From the NCBI RefSeq assembly GCF_902859695.1, contig NZ_CADIJL010000006.1:62001-126000 (forward strand): a stretch of DNA of 64,000 nucleotides. Reading direction: 5' to 3'. The notes beneath the pieces are model-generated. The model had not been told where the DNA came from and searched no databases. It saw only the letters and a program-made list of their open reading frames with translations. Of this stretch, positions 1-8,571 are shown piece after piece. This DNA is from Achromobacter ruhlandii. Its GTDB lineage: Bacteria; Pseudomonadota; Gammaproteobacteria; Burkholderiales; Burkholderiaceae_B. The position numbers and the translations under genes were made by a program. Each line of letters opens with the position of its first letter. Positions within the stretch are counted from its first letter, which is position 1.

Positions 1-25
1 CGCAGCAACTGGAGAAGCGCTATGA
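1..25 (+). CDS. 3' end of an upstream gene (partial)
   Basis: Reading from base 2, the codons give a short tail ending in EAL and a TGA at 23-25. That TGA overlaps the ATG of pdeM at 22 in an ATGA junction, which suggests translational coupling. In known pdeM loci the preceding gene is a ligase-associated DEXH helicase, so this may be its last few codons. Only seven codons are visible, so the identity is inferred from context alone. Confidence 0.35.
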
Positions 26-684
26 GCGCATTGCCTGACGGCGCATTGCGGGCGCTGCTGGGCGACGAGCCCATGTGGCTGCTGGGGACGCGCGCCCTGT
101 TCTGGCCGGCGCGTTCGCGCCTGGTCATCGCCGACCTGCATCTGGGCAAGAGCCATGTGTTCCGGCGCGCGGGCATCGCGGTGCCCAGCGGCGCCACGCG
201 CGGCGACCTGGACCGCCTGGCGGATGTGATCGCGCGCACCGCCGCCCGCGAGCTGTGGATCGTGGGCGATCTGTTGCACGGGCCCGCCGGGCAGGCGGGG
301 TGGCGCGATACCTGGATGGCGTGGCGGCGGGACCATGCCGCGCTGGATGTCGCGGTGCTGGCGGGCAATCATGACCGCGCCCTGGATGGCCCGGCGTTCG
401 GCGTGCGGCAGCTGGGCGAGACGCACATTGACGGCCCGTTCCTGTTCAGCCATGTCCCGCGGGCGGACCCAGACGGCCGGCACGTCATCGCCGGCCACAT
501 GCATCCGAAGACATCCGTGCGCGGCGTGCCGCGCAGTTGGCCGGCGTTCTGGCTGCGCCCCGGTCTCACGATCCTGCCAGCGTTTTCGGACTTCACCGGC
601 GGCCATCCGGCCGATCGCGCTGACGGGCGCGTCGTCGCCTGCGTGGAAGGCGTCGCGATCGAGGTCGGCGCGCGCGCGCGGTGA
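22..684 (+). CDS. pdeM: Ligase-associated DNA damage response phosphoesterase PdeM
   Basis: A calcineurin-like metallophosphoesterase of 220 residues. The dinuclear metal site is visible in order: DLH (D38, H40), GD at 82-83, GNHD (115-118) and GHMH (158-161). The family is normally encoded with an ATP-dependent DNA ligase, an exonuclease and a DEXH helicase in a DNA-repair cluster. Here it appears to be the last gene, with its ATG overlapping the stop of a preceding gene. It is followed by a convergent ABC transporter gene that ends at 723. Cytoplasmic; the exact substrate is not shown by the sequence. Confidence 0.85.
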   Translation: MSALPDGALRALLGDEPMWLLGTRALFWPARSRLVIADLHLGKSHVFRRAGIAVPSGATRGDLDRLADVIARTAARELWIVGDLLHGPAGQAGWRDTWMAWRRDHAALDVAVLAGNHDRALDGPAFGVRQLGETHIDGPFLFSHVPRADPDGRHVIAGHMHPKTSVRGVPRSWPAFWLRPGLTILPAFSDFTGGHPADRADGRVVACVEGVAIEVGARAR

Positions 685-722
685 GGGCGCCGGGCGAGGA
701 ATCGCGAAGGGGGCGGCCCGCG

Positions 723-2465
723 CTACCCCTGCTGCGCCTGCCACATCCGCCGATAGCGTCCCGGCTGCACCAGCAGTTCGGCGTGCGTGCCCCGCTGCGT
801 GATGCGGCCGTCCTCGAACACCAGGATGCGATCGGCCGCGACGATGGTCGACAGGCGATGGGCGATGACGATGACGCTGCGTTCCGCCACCAGCGTGTCG
901 ATGGCCGCCTGCACCGCCAGTTCGCTTTCGGTGTCGAGCGCGGCGGTGGGTTCGTCCAGGATCACGATCGGCGCGTCCTTGAGGATGGCGCGCGCGATCG
1001 ACAGGCGCTGGCGTTCCCCGCCCGACAGCTTGCCGCCCGCCTCGCCCAGGCGGGTCTGCCAGCCTTGCGGCAGGCGCTCGATGAAGTCCAGGCAATGGGC
1101 GGCGCGCGCCGCCGCCCGCACCTCGGCCTCGCCGGCCTCGGGCCGCGCCATGCCGATGTTGCCGATGACGCTGTCGTCGAACAGGTGCACGTCCTGGAAC
1201 ACGGTCGAGATCAGGCGGTTCAGGTCCGCGGGCGGCAGGCTGCGGATATCCACGCCGCCGATCCGGATCGCGCCGCGCTGCGGGTCGGCGTGGCGCATCA
1301 GCAGGCGCGTCAGTGTGGTCTTGCCGGAACCGGACGGCCCCACCAGCGCGGTCAGGCCGCGCGCCGGCAGGTCCAGGTCGATGTCGCGCAGCGCCGCGGC
1401 AGTGCCGCCGGCGTAGCGGAACTCCAGGCCTTCGATGCGGATGTCCGCCGGCCCGGCCAGGCCGCCCTGCGCGGGCCATTGCGGCAGCGGCGCCACCTCG
1501 CGCAGCTCCTCGATGCGGGCCAGCGCGGCTTCGATCAGCGCCAGGACCGTGGTGAAGTTCACAAAGGTCGCCAGCGGTTCGGCAAAGCGCGCCACCAGCA
1601 CCAGCACCGCGCCCAGCGCCGCGGGCGCCAGGCTGCCCTGGGTGACCCAGAGCATGCCGCAGCCCAGGATCGCCAGCATGCCGGATTCGACGATGGCGGC
1701 CACCATCAGCGATGGCTTGGCCCCGCGCCGGTGGTGTTCGCGCTGCAATTGCTCGAGCTGCTCGAAGCCGGCGCGCAGGCGTTCGTTGGCGGCGCCGGCG
1801 CGGCCCGTCGCCAGGCACACGGGCAGCCCTTGCATGTATTCGAGCAGTTCGGCGTTCAGGGCCTCGTTGGCGCGCCCCGTGGCGTCGTGGCCTCGGTCCA
1901 GCGCCGGCCGGCGCCAGCGGTAGAGCGGCACGATGGCGGGGAACACCAGCATCAGCGCCACGCCCAGCCGCCAGTCCCAGGCCAGCAGCGCCACGGCGGC
2001 CGCGGCCGGCGTGACGATGGCGCCCAGGATCAGGTTGATCACCGTCAGCGCGTAGTTCATCTGTTCGTCGACGCCGCCCAGCAGCTTGGCGGCGATGCCG
2101 CCGGTGCGGTGGGCCTGCAGCGCCTCCAGCGGCATGCGCCGTAGCTGCTCGCCCAGCAGCACGCGCAGTTCGTGCGTGGCGCGCGCCATGTGGCCGCGAT
2201 AGTCGAAGCCCTGCGCCCGCCAGCGCAGGACGATGGCGGCCGCCGCCAGCAGGGTGAAGGCCGCCAGCCAGGCCAGCGCGGCGCGCCAGGGATCGCCGCG
2301 GGTCAGGTGGACGAACAGGGGCACGATGCAGGCCAGCGACAGGCCCTGGCACACGGCGGCCAGCAGCAGCAGGCACAGGCTGGCGCGCAGGCGGCCGGCC
2401 TGGCTGCCGGCGCTGCGGAGAAGGCGGCGATAGGTGTCGCGCCAGGGAGCGGGAGGTGTGGTCAT
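723..2465 (-). CDS. ABC transporter, fused permease/ATPase (siderophore-import type)
   Basis: A 580-residue half-transporter with an N-terminal six-helix type IV membrane domain and a C-terminal nucleotide-binding domain. Visible motifs are Walker A (GPSGSGKT), the signature LSGGERQR and Walker B followed by DEPTAALD. The start is the ATG at 2465, which overlaps the stop of the preceding gene. Last gene of a three-gene operon with a second half-transporter and an RhtX/FptX-type MFS. That arrangement matches YbtP/YbtQ/YbtX and PchH/PchI/FptX loci, where exporter-fold ABC pairs bring in ferric siderophores. The import role is inferred from this context; by fold alone it could be an exporter. 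Confidence 0.8.
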   Translation of the reverse strand: MTTPPAPWRDTYRRLLRSAGSQAGRLRASLCLLLLAAVCQGLSLACIVPLFVHLTRGDPWRAALAWLAAFTLLAAAAIVLRWRAQGFDYRGHMARATHELRVLLGEQLRRMPLEALQAHRTGGIAAKLLGGVDEQMNYALTVINLILGAIVTPAAAAVALLAWDWRLGVALMLVFPAIVPLYRWRRPALDRGHDATGRANEALNAELLEYMQGLPVCLATGRAGAANERLRAGFEQLEQLQREHHRRGAKPSLMVAAIVESGMLAILGCGMLWVTQGSLAPAALGAVLVLVARFAEPLATFVNFTTVLALIEAALARIEELREVAPLPQWPAQGGLAGPADIRIEGLEFRYAGGTAAALRDIDLDLPARGLTALVGPSGSGKTTLTRLLMRHADPQRGAIRIGGVDIRSLPPADLNRLISTVFQDVHLFDDSVIGNIGMARPEAGEAEVRAAARAAHCLDFIERLPQGWQTRLGEAGGKLSGGERQRLSIARAILKDAPIVILDEPTAALDTESELAVQAAIDTLVAERSVIVIAHRLSTIVAADRILVFEDGRITQRGTHAELLVQPGRYRRMWQAQQG

Positions 2466-4198
2466 GAGGCTTGGTCGCCCAGGGTCCAGCGACGGGCGCG
2501 TTGATGGTTGTGCCACAGCTGGGCATAGAGGCCGCCGGCCGCGACCAGGGTGTCGTGCGTGCCGCATTCGGCCAGCCGGCCACGGTCCAGCACCAGGATC
2601 TGGTCGGCGTGGCGGATGCTGGAGAGCCGGTGCGCGACCATGATGACGGTGCGGCCGCGCATCAGCGCGGCCAGCGCGGCGCCGACCGCGCGTTCGTTCT
2701 CGGGATCGGTGGCGGAGGTGGCTTCGTCCAGCACCAGGATCGGGCGGTCCATCAGCACGGCGCGGGCGATCGTCAGGCGCTGGCGCTGGCCGCCGGACAG
2801 GTCCTTGCCGCCCTCGCGCAGCACGGTGGCGTAGCCGTCGGGCAGCGCCAGGATGAAGTCGTGCGCCTGCGCGGCCCGGGCGGCGGCCTCGATCTCGGCC
2901 GGGCTGGCGTCGGGACGGCCCATGGCGATGTTCTCGGCCACGCTGCCGGAGAACAGGAAGTTGTCCTGGAACACGAAGGCGACGTGCTCGAACAGGGTCT
3001 CGCGTTCCAGGTCGCGCACGTCGACGCCGCCCACCAGCAGGCGCCCGGCGTCGATGTCCCAGAAGCGCGCGATCAGCCGCGCCACGGTGCTCTTGCCGGC
3101 GCCGGAGCGGCCCACCAGCGCCGTCAACTGGCCGGCGCGCGCGGTGAAGCTCAGGCCGTCCAGCGCGGGGGCGCCGCCATAGCCGAAGCGCACATCCTCG
3201 AAGCGCACGCTGGCGTCGGCAGGACGACGCTCCGGCGCGCGCGCCGGCGGCAGCGGCGCGATCGCCAGCACCTGCTGGATGCGCGCCACGCTCAGCTTGG
3301 CCTGGTCGATCATGTGCGCCAGCGACATCATCGGGAACATGGCCTCGGCCATGCCCATGCCGAACAGCAGCAAGGCCAGCCAGACGGGAAAATCGAGCTG
3401 GCCCTGCGCCGTCCACCAGGCGCCCAGCCACAGCAGCGCCGCCAGCGTCGGCAGCGGGCCCAGCACGGCGATCGCGAAGCGTGAGCTGAAGCTGGCGCCG
3501 CGATACCAATCGGTCAGCACGACCAGGTAGCGTTCCAGGGCGCGATGGTAGCGGCCGAAGGTGGTCTGGCCGGTATCGAAGGTGCGCACCACAGGCATCG
3601 CCTGCACGTACTCGATCACCGCGGCGCTGACCTGCTCGCGCGCTTGATGGTAGCGCCGCGTCATGACTTCGCGCCCGCGCATCGCCAGCGACAGCCCGCC
3701 CGCGCCCACCGCCAGCACGCCCACGGCGGCCAGCGCCATGCGCCAGTCCAGCGCGAACAGCAGCGCCGCGCTGAATACCGGCATGGCGTAGGCGCGGGCG
3801 AACAGCGGCGTGCTGTCGGCCACGAATACGTGCAGCGCCTGCACGTCGTTCTGCACCACCTTGGCCAGCGGACCGCTGCCCAGCGCCTGCAATTCGCCGA
3901 ACGACAGCCGGGACAAGTGCCGGACCAGGTCGTTGCGCAGGATCACTTCCAGGCGGAAGGCGGCATAGTGCGACTGGTTGAAGGCCTGCAGCCGCAGGAA
4001 GCAGGCCAGCAGGGTGCAGGCCAGTGCGCCCAGGAACGCGGGCCAGGGGTAGGCGGCGGACGCCCGCAGCAGGTCGCGCATGGCCAGGGCCAGGCAGCCC
4101 AGGCTCGCCAGGCTGCACAGCACGCCGGCCACCGCCAGGCCCATGGCCAGGCGGATCCGGCCGCGCACCGGCCGCATGATTTCCCAGGGCTTGTTCAT
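2462..4198 (-). CDS. ABC transporter, fused permease/ATPase (partner subunit)
   Basis: A 578-residue half-transporter starting MNKPWEIM. It has a membrane domain followed by an ATPase domain with Walker A (GRSGAGKS), signature LSGGQRQR and Walker B leading to DEATSATD. It overlaps the upstream MFS stop and the downstream half-transporter start by 4 bp each, so all three genes are probably translationally coupled. It most likely forms a heterodimer with the product of the next gene in the inner membrane. The YbtP/YbtQ-like siderophore import role is inferred from the partner genes and the Fur box at 5493. Confidence 0.8.
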   Translation of the reverse strand: MNKPWEIMRPVRGRIRLAMGLAVAGVLCSLASLGCLALAMRDLLRASAAYPWPAFLGALACTLLACFLRLQAFNQSHYAAFRLEVILRNDLVRHLSRLSFGELQALGSGPLAKVVQNDVQALHVFVADSTPLFARAYAMPVFSAALLFALDWRMALAAVGVLAVGAGGLSLAMRGREVMTRRYHQAREQVSAAVIEYVQAMPVVRTFDTGQTTFGRYHRALERYLVVLTDWYRGASFSSRFAIAVLGPLPTLAALLWLGAWWTAQGQLDFPVWLALLLFGMGMAEAMFPMMSLAHMIDQAKLSVARIQQVLAIAPLPPARAPERRPADASVRFEDVRFGYGGAPALDGLSFTARAGQLTALVGRSGAGKSTVARLIARFWDIDAGRLLVGGVDVRDLERETLFEHVAFVFQDNFLFSGSVAENIAMGRPDASPAEIEAAARAAQAHDFILALPDGYATVLREGGKDLSGGQRQRLTIARAVLMDRPILVLDEATSATDPENERAVGAALAALMRGRTVIMVAHRLSSIRHADQILVLDRGRLAECGTHDTLVAAGGLYAQLWHNHQRARRWTLGDQAS

Positions 4199-5385
4199 GC
4201 CGCCTCCCGGGGAACCCAGCGCATGGCGGCGAGCAGGCCGAGCACCGCCAGCGCGATCGCCGCGCCGACCACGCCGCCATAGCCGATGCGGCCGGCCAGC
4301 ATGGTGCCGGCCGAGGTCAGCAGCATCGCGAAGAAATGGCTCACGCTCATCTGCAGGGTGTAGTCGGTGGCGGGGCTTTGCGGCGACGACTGATCCATGA
4401 TCAGCGTGCACAGCACCGTGGCGGCCGGGGTGTACAGCATGTAGTACAGCACCACCGCCACGCCCGCCGTGGCATGCGACCCCCAGGCCATGGCGGGCAG
4501 CGCCAGCCCGGCGATGCCCGCCACCTGCAACAGCGCCGCCGACAGGGTGGCGCCGCGCCGCGACCAGCGCTTGAGCAGGCGGCCGTAGGCCAGCGCCACG
4601 AGCAGGCCGGCGCTGGCGCCGACTACGTTGAGGACCAGCCCGATGTCGGCGAGCGACCAGCCGGTGTCGATCAGCGAGGGCATGATGACGGCATACCCCA
4701 GCGACGCGGAGGCCGGATAGAGCACCAGCAACAGCAGCCAGCGCTTGCGTTGCGGGCCGCGCCAGAAGGCCAGCAGGCGCGCATGGCTGGCGGGCCCGGC
4801 GCTGCGCGGCCACTGTGGTTCTCGGTAACCCAGCAGCTGGATCCACGACACCGCCGTGAGCGCGGCCAGCAACAGGCAGCAGCCGCGCCAGCCCAGCCTT
4901 GGATACAGCATCAGCATCATGCCGCCGCCGACCAGGTTGCCGATCAGGCCGCCGGCGATCTGCAGGCCGTTGCCGAAGCCGCGATCGGCCGGACGGGTCA
5001 GCAGCCGGCAGGCCAGGCCGTCGAGCGCCACGTCCTGGGCGCCCGAGAACAAGGCGGTGGCCCAGCACAGCAGGTAGATCGCCGTGAAGTCGGTCCGCAG
5101 GTCGAGCATGCCGATCAGGGCCAGGCACAGCACCAGCCCGGCTTGTGTCACCAGCAGCCAGCCGCGGTAGTGGCCGCGCAGGCCGGTGGCGTGGCGGTCG
5201 ATCCACGGCGCGTACAACGCCTTGAGCGGCCAGGCCATGCCTATCAGGTAGACCAGGCCGAGGGTGTCCAGGCTGGCCCCGCCGTCGCGCAGGATGGCCA
5301 CCATGGCGATGACGAAGAACATCAGCCCCAGGAACTGGGTGCTGTAGAGGCTGGCCAGCAAGGCCCAGGCGCGGCGCGATGGCAC
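4195..5385 (-). CDS. RhtX/FptX/YbtX-family MFS siderophore transporter
   Basis: A 396-residue, 12-helix major facilitator. The N-terminal region (start, then LYSTQFLGLMFF, AILRDGG, GMAWPLKALYAPWIDR) resembles the RhtX/FptX family, which moves ferric siderophores such as rhizobactin 1021 and pyochelin across the inner membrane. First gene of the operon with two ABC half-transporters. A good Fur box lies about 110 bp upstream at 5493-5511, so iron repression is likely. No TonB receptor or siderophore synthesis gene is in the window, so the substrate may be a xenosiderophore or one made elsewhere in the genome. Confidence 0.8.
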   Translation of the reverse strand: MPSRRAWALLASLYSTQFLGLMFFVIAMVAILRDGGASLDTLGLVYLIGMAWPLKALYAPWIDRHATGLRGHYRGWLLVTQAGLVLCLALIGMLDLRTDFTAIYLLCWATALFSGAQDVALDGLACRLLTRPADRGFGNGLQIAGGLIGNLVGGGMMLMLYPRLGWRGCCLLLAALTAVSWIQLLGYREPQWPRSAGPASHARLLAFWRGPQRKRWLLLLVLYPASASLGYAVIMPSLIDTGWSLADIGLVLNVVGASAGLLVALAYGRLLKRWSRRGATLSAALLQVAGIAGLALPAMAWGSHATAGVAVVLYYMLYTPAATVLCTLIMDQSSPQSPATDYTLQMSVSHFFAMLLTSAGTMLAGRIGYGGVVGAAIALAVLGLLAAMRWVPREAA

Positions 5386-5492
5386 GGGGAAGATTCTCCG
5401 GAGGAGTGAGCAGGCGGATGCCGGGCGTGCCGCGAGAGGGCGGCGCGGGGCGTACGCGGCAAACCGGCGGGGCGTGCCGCGAATTCATTTAT

Positions 5493-5511
5493 GATAATGA
5501 TTGTTATTGTT
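5493..5511 (-). promoter_or_regulatory. Fur box upstream of the siderophore transport operon
   Basis: GATAATGATTGTTATTGTT matches the 19-bp Fur consensus at 14 of 19 positions, with the first nine bases perfect. It sits in a short AT-rich island between two divergent genes. The leftward siderophore operon is the natural target. The rightward dmeRF genes have their own operator closer to their start. Confidence 0.75.
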
Positions 5512-5686
5512 ATTTCTACCCGAATCGGGTCATTTCAGCCTGAATCGGATAGAAGCACCATTCCACTGCCGGCCGTCTCGCCACGCGGCGCCGGGGTATC
5601 CGTGGGCTTTCGGGCCGGGACGGCTTGCCTTCGTCCGCTTTTCGGGGGCGGTGGCAGGGGCATTCCTTTTGCGTCGCGGTATTTAT

Positions 5687-5709
5687 AATATAGTCCCCTA
5701 GACTATATT
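5687..5709 (+). promoter_or_regulatory. DmeR/RcnR-type operator
   Basis: A perfect inverted repeat with arms AATATAGTC and GACTATATT around the centre CCCTA, ending 16 bp before the dmeR start codon. CsoR/RcnR-family repressors bind sites in which AT-rich inverted repeats flank a run of G or C, as here. It is probably where the DmeR protein represses its own operon in the absence of Co(II)/Ni(II). Confidence 0.75.
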
Positions 5710-5725
5710 CAGGCATTCATCCGCC

Positions 5726-5998
5726 ATGGCCCACACCATCCGCCAGAAAGAAAAACTCATCGCCCGCGTGCGCCGCATCCGCGGCCAGCTCGATGGGCTG
5801 GAACGCGCGCTGGAGGCCGAGACGCCCTGCGGCGAGGTATTGCGCCAACTGGCTTCCGCGCGCGGCGCGCTCAGCGGCCTGACCGCCGAGGTGATGCAGG
5901 GGCATCTGGACGAGCACGTGGTGCACGCGCCGTCCGAATCCGAGCGGGTCCAGGCGGCGCGGGAAATGATGGATGTCATCCGGGCCTACATGAAATAA
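5726..5998 (+). CDS. dmeR: Metal-sensing repressor DmeR (CsoR/RcnR family)
   Basis: A 90-residue all-helical DUF156 repressor. It begins MAHTIRQKEKL, very like RcnR (MSHTIRDKQKL), and retains His3, the Cys in TPCGEVL and two histidines in GHLDEHVVH. These are the residues RcnR-type proteins use to bind Ni(II) or Co(II). The next gene is a DmeF cation diffusion facilitator, the dmeRF arrangement known from Rhizobium. An inverted-repeat operator lies just upstream, so it probably controls both genes and is released by metal. Confidence 0.85.
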   Translation: MAHTIRQKEKLIARVRRIRGQLDGLERALEAETPCGEVLRQLASARGALSGLTAEVMQGHLDEHVVHAPSESERVQAAREMMDVIRAYMK

Positions 5999-6020
5999 CG
6001 GCCCGCCGGCGCCGGGCCGT
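5998..6020 (+). other. GC-rich hairpin between dmeR and dmeF
   Basis: ACGGCCCG and CGGGCCGT form an 8-bp stem with a 7-base loop directly after the dmeR stop codon. No T-run follows, so it is not a standard intrinsic terminator. It could stabilise or partly attenuate the dmeF part of the transcript. Confidence 0.4.
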
Positions 6021-6055
6021 CGGTCACGGGCCTGGCGGGCAGCAGGAGCAACCCC

Positions 6056-7144
6056 ATGAATCATTCCCCGTCCCACGATCATGTCTTCCTGGGCCAAGAC
6101 CACCGGCGCAACGAGCGTCGGGTGTGGTGGGTCATTGCCCTGACCGCCAGCATGATGGCCATCGAGATCGTTGCCGGCAATATCTACGGATCGATGGCGC
6201 TGGTGGCCGACGGCTGGCACATGTCGACGCACGCCGGCGCGATGCTGATCACCGCGCTCGCCTACGGTTATGCGCGCCGCCAGGCCCGCAATCCGCGCTT
6301 CACGTTCGGCACCGGCAAGCTGGGCGAACTGGCCGGATTCGCCAGCGCCATCGTGCTGGCGCTGATCGCCCTGATCATCGGCTGGGAAAGCCTGGCGCGG
6401 CTGGTCGATCCGGTGCCCATTCGTTTCGACCAGGCCATCGCCATCGCGGTCGCCGGGCTGCTGGTCAACCTGGTATCGGCCTGGCTGCTGAAGGATGACC
6501 ATGGCCATGCGCACGGCCATGGCGGCCATCGGCATGGCCACGCGGGGCACGGGCATGACCATGATCATGGCCCTCTTGTCCGTGGCGCCCATGATCGAGG
6601 CCATCATGGCCATGGCCACGGCCATAACCACGACCATAACCACGACCACGACCACAACCACGACCACAACCACGGCCACGGCCACGCGCCAGCCGCCGGT
6701 CATGGCCACGCCGCGCGCGTTCGTGACAACAACCTGCGCTCCGCCTACATCCACGTGCTGGCCGATGCCCTGACCTCGGTGCTCGCCATCGCGGCCTTGC
6801 TGCTGGGCCGCAGCTACGGCTGGCTGTGGGCCGATCCGGCGATGGGCGTGGTCGGCGCGCTGGTCATCGCGCGCTGGTCGTGGGGCCTGATCCGCGACTC
6901 GGGCACCGTGCTGCTCGACGCCACGCCGCAGAGCGGGAAAATGCGGCGCGACATCGAACAGGCCCTGGATGCCGGCGACGGCGAGATCGCCGACCTGCAT
7001 GTGTGGCAGGTGGGGCCGGGCCACTACGCGGCCATCGTGTCGCTGGTCACGCGCCATCCGCGCGACAGCGCGTTCTACAAGGCCAAGCTGGCGCATATCG
7101 CCGGCCTGTCGCACCTGACGGTCGAGACGCAGGCCAGTCCCTGA
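6056..7144 (+). CDS. dmeF: Co(II)/Ni(II) efflux protein DmeF (CDF family)
   Basis: A 362-residue cation diffusion facilitator that exports divalent metal using the proton gradient. Six membrane helices are expected. The helix-II metal site is ADGWHMSTHAG (D52, H55, H59), and the helix-V site is HVLADALTS. The cytoplasmic loop between helices IV and V is very His-rich (DNA 6605-6685 encodes an uninterrupted His-X run). It is longer than in many homologues and is a likely metal-binding loop. It ends with the usual small cytoplasmic domain (DLHVWQVGPGH). Cotranscribed with dmeR. Confidence 0.88.
   Translation: MNHSPSHDHVFLGQDHRRNERRVWWVIALTASMMAIEIVAGNIYGSMALVADGWHMSTHAGAMLITALAYGYARRQARNPRFTFGTGKLGELAGFASAIVLALIALIIGWESLARLVDPVPIRFDQAIAIAVAGLLVNLVSAWLLKDDHGHAHGHGGHRHGHAGHGHDHDHGPLVRGAHDRGHHGHGHGHNHDHNHDHDHNHDHNHGHGHAPAAGHGHAARVRDNNLRSAYIHVLADALTSVLAIAALLLGRSYGWLWADPAMGVVGALVIARWSWGLIRDSGTVLLDATPQSGKMRRDIEQALDAGDGEIADLHVWQVGPGHYAAIVSLVTRHPRDSAFYKAKLAHIAGLSHLTVETQASP
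6605..6685 (+). repeat. Low-complexity His-X codon repeat inside dmeF
   Basis: Twenty-seven codons alternate CAY with GGC, AAC, GAC or a similar codon, giving 14 histidines in a strict every-other-residue pattern. The 6-base DNA periodicity makes replication slippage likely, so the length may vary between strains. Confidence 0.85.
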
Positions 7145-7160
7145 ACGAGACGGCCCGCGC

Positions 7161-7794
7161 TCAGTCGCAGGCGCCGGCGTCGCGCCGGGCCGGATCGACG
7201 CAGCGGCCCCAGGCCTTGGCATCCAGCGCCGTGACGGGCAGGAAGCGGGTCATGTCGTGCACATACAGGAATACCCGCCCCGGCGTCTCGCGCAGGGCCC
7301 GGTGGAACGGCGCAATCTGCCCCGCGTCCAGCACGACCCGGCCCTGGGCATTGCTGAGCCCTTTGAGCAGCACGGTCTGTACCTTGGGATCCCACGACGG
7401 CAGGCCATCGCCCTAGACGGTGTCGGCCGGCATGGCCTACGCGATCATCGCGCCGTCCCGGTCGGGATCGGGACGCGAGCGGTAGACCGCGCGGGTCGTG
7501 CCATCGGCGTTCAAGCGCTGCACCCGCGCGGAACACGGCCGTGACGCGGCCTTGGCCGTCGCGGCTGACGCAAGCCTGCTGCAGCGCGCTCTTGCCACTG
7601 CGCGCCGACGTGAATTCGGCGTAGGCCATCAGCCGGCGCTGGGCATCATAGGCGAGCCGGTAGCCGCCATCCTCGACCTGGCGTCCACGCACCGGCCGGT
7701 AGCGGTCGATGCGGCACAGCCGGCCGTCGGCGTCGCGCTGCAACACGGTCGCGCCGGGCTCGCCGGCGCGGCTGGCGTAGACGCTCCAGTCCAC
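7161..7794 (-). pseudogene. Decayed gene of unknown function
   Basis: The minus strand carries a coding-like sequence of about 210 residues with three lesions. There is a frameshift near 7515-7535 and two in-frame TAG codons at 7437-7439 and 7413-7415. The flanking pieces read sensibly: upstream GRLCRIDRYRPV and YDAQRRLMAYAEF, downstream GDGLPSWDPKVQTVLLKG and a tail rich in Phe/Tyr that ends CVDPARRDAGACD. The last 70 codons remain open. The N-terminus has only a GTG at 7794 and no clear signal peptide or ribosome site, so the start may also be lost. Family not recognised. Confidence 0.65.
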
Positions 7795-8088
7795 CGCGTC
7801 GGGCCAGCGAGGGGGAAGACATGCCGGTGGACCCCTTGGGGGAGGACGGGATGCCCGGGATTATGCGCAGAGCGGCGAAGGTCTGTCACCCCGGGGGGAG
7901 GATCGCCGCCGTTGGGGCGCTTGAGATGCGCCAACGCTTCGTAACGACTGTGCGCCGGGGCCGGCGTTATGCTCGACCGGGCAGCATTCTTCATTGAGCA
8001 GGGCGCGGACCTGGCGAGCGCTATAGCCGTATAGGGTTCGCGCGTTGCCTGCTTCGTTTCGCGTTTCGCTTCTCATCGCAGGAGACCG
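7795..8088. other. Intergenic region, no feature seen
   Basis: About 290 bp between the decayed gene and the VOC protein gene. It probably holds the promoter of the latter. A ribosome site GGAG is at 8081-8084. No convincing gene, repeat or terminator was found. Confidence 0.5.
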
Positions 8089-8571
8089 ATGATGATCAGC
8101 AAGAATACGATTTGCCTCTGGTATGACCGCGACGCGCTGGACGCGGCGCGGTTCTACGCACAGACCTTTCCCGAGAGCACCGTGGGCCGCGTGATGCATG
8201 CGCCCGCCGACTATCCGTCGGGGCGCGAAGGCGATGTGCTGACCGTGGAATTCACGGTGGCCGGGATTCCCTGTCTCGGCCTGAACGGCGGCCCCGGCAT
8301 CCAGCACAACCAGTCCTTCTCGTTCCAGATCGCCACTGACGACCAGGCCGAGACCGACCGCTTGTGGAATGCGATCGTCGGCAACGGCGGCTCGGAAAAT
8401 GTCTGTGGCTGGTGCCAGGACAAATGGGGCCTGTCCTGGCAGATCACGCCGCGCGTGTTGACCGAGGCGCTGGTGGCGCCGGACCGCGCCGCCGCCAGGC
8501 GCGCCTTCGAGGCCATGATGCGGATGGGCAAGATCGACGTGGCCGGAATCGAGGCGGCTTTGCGCGGTTGA
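8089..8571 (+). CDS. VOC family protein (PhnB / 3-dmu-9_3-mt type)
   Basis: A 160-residue vicinal-oxygen-chelate fold protein of the PhnB-like group. Features include WYDRDALDAARFYAQTFP near the start, FSFQIATDDQAETDRLWNAI in the middle and CGWCQDKWGLSWQITPR near the end, which is the usual family ending. These are small cytoplasmic proteins, mostly of unknown substrate. Two consecutive ATG codons are possible. The GGAG at 8081 is better spaced for the second (8092). Stands alone between a pseudogene and the thiamine-diphosphate enzyme. Confidence 0.8.
   Translation: MMISKNTICLWYDRDALDAARFYAQTFPESTVGRVMHAPADYPSGREGDVLTVEFTVAGIPCLGLNGGPGIQHNQSFSFQIATDDQAETDRLWNAIVGNGGSENVCGWCQDKWGLSWQITPRVLTEALVAPDRAAARRAFEAMMRMGKIDVAGIEAALRG

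Noticed and set aside
681-2144. Long plus-strand open frame opposite the ABC transporter gene
   Set aside because: It is antisense to an intact ABC gene, and its product is Gln/Arg/Ala/His-rich without motifs, as expected from high-GC shadow frames.
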